Shown here in pieces: positions 63,590-64,000 of a stretch of 64,000 nt of DNA (positions are counted from its first letter, which is position 1; each line of letters begins with the position of its first letter). The notes beneath the pieces were generated by a model, which was not told the DNA's origin, searched no databases, and saw only the letters and a program-made list of their open reading frames with translations. Position numbers and translations under genes: made by a program. Source of the DNA: Pararhizobium sp. IMCC21322 (GTDB lineage Bacteria; Pseudomonadota; Alphaproteobacteria; Rhizobiales; GCA-2746425); NCBI RefSeq assembly GCF_030758295.1, contig NZ_CP132335.1:186001-250000 (forward strand), written 5' to 3'.

Positions 63590-64000
63590 CTAATCCGCCA
63601 GCTTCCCCGCAAACTCCTCAAACGATCCGCCACCACCCTTGCGGTGGAAATACAGCCTTTGCGCCAGCGCTCGCAGGGGCGGGGTGCCGATGAGCAAATT
63701 ATACATCCAGTTTGGCGGGCCATAGCTCAGCGCGCTGCGGAGGGCGGATTTGATGCGGAAGCGCGGCAGATCACTATCGATGATTTGTTCCGGCGGCGGG
63801 CCTGCATTCAGCAGATGGTCGGCAATGGCGTGGGCGGAGCGGCGGCCGAATTCGAAGGAGAGTTTGATGCCGCCTGCTGTCAGCGGCGAGACAAGGCCGG
63901 CGGAATCCCCCATCAGCATCACACCATCAGTGGCGTAAGGGCGCACCAGCCCGCCGCAGGGGATGACGCCTGAACGACGTTCGACAATCTCGGCCTTTGA
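63590..64000 (-). CDS. Geranylgeranyl-reductase-family FAD oxidoreductase, C-terminal part (partial)
   Basis: The gene enters from beyond the right edge; 136 residues are visible. GVIPCGGLVRPYATDGVMLM and GDSAGLVSPLTAGGIKLSFE contain the GD motif that binds the FAD ribityl chain, in the variant found in the geranylgeranyl diphosphate reductase family. The C-terminal segment SALSYGPPNWMYNLLIGTPP is helical. It marks the return to ordinary chromosomal genes after the island. Confidence 0.8.
   Translation of the reverse strand, partial: SKAEIVERRSGVIPCGGLVRPYATDGVMLMGDSAGLVSPLTAGGIKLSFEFGRRSAHAIADHLLNAGPPPEQIIDSDLPRFRIKSALRSALSYGPPNWMYNLLIGTPPLRALAQRLYFHRKGGGGSFEEFAGKLAD

Overview
The window looks like chromosomal DNA of a marine or soil alphaproteobacterium, most likely Hyphomicrobiales (Rhizobiales). 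The reasons are gene content and order: J-domain protein next to cobS-cobT (aerobic cobaltochelatase), a Suv3-like helicase followed by an S4-domain protein, a 7Fe ferredoxin, CarD and RpoH, plus DUF1127, DUF992 and DUF1993 proteins and many ABC/TRAP uptake systems. This placement is inference from gene families; no rRNA or tRNA gene was seen.

Layout. 1-8,030: end of a beta-hydroxyacid dehydrogenase, a small ferredoxin-like-fold protein, then a leftward carbohydrate ABC transporter operon (ATPase, binding protein, two permeases, cytochrome b561), divergent from two LacI-type regulators and carrying a perfect 18-bp operator-like palindrome. 8,130-17,070: a Na+/H+ antiporter coupled to a Rieske/FMN glutamate-synthase-like oxidoreductase, stress-type small proteins (PRC barrel), a Trk-related K+ protein, an AGCS amino acid symporter, and a DUF1127/small membrane protein pair. 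17,469-18,184: three tandem copies of a gene for a 53-residue secreted peptide. 18,417-24,555: a TRAP transporter operon with an embedded FAD monooxygenase, then Lrp and 4-hydroxyphenylpyruvate dioxygenase, which together suggest aromatic compound use. 24,710-47,646: mostly housekeeping genes (SecA, PPIase, BolA, DnaJ-like, CobS, CobT, YhhQ, L28, helicase, S4 protein, FdxA, CarD, RpoH, Ybb-type ABC exporter, TesA). 47,698-57,730: a string of small stress and detoxification genes (aldo/keto reductase, SnoaL-like, PaiB, VOC, cupin, GFA, MarR, hydrolase, PNPOx-like, histidine kinase, TetR) with recognisable operators at two divergent promoters. 57,966-59,104: gene debris, including a truncated hydrolase that has gained the 3' end of an upstream gene, and a frameshifted PAS gene. 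59,340-60,260: a PAS/LOV-like diguanylate cyclase.

60,440-63,450 is the most unusual part: a mobile-looking defence-type island. It holds an AbiV-family gene, a small zinc-ribbon protein, a serine recombinase, a ComF-like phosphoribosyltransferase (broken by one in-frame TAG) and a SLOG-fold protein; the last three overlap by ATGA and form one translational unit. Recombinase-type sites built on the motif TTGCGACA lie around and inside it, and two 28-bp inverted-repeat sites in the same orientation flank the AbiV gene. The window ends inside a leftward geranylgeranyl-reductase-family flavoprotein.
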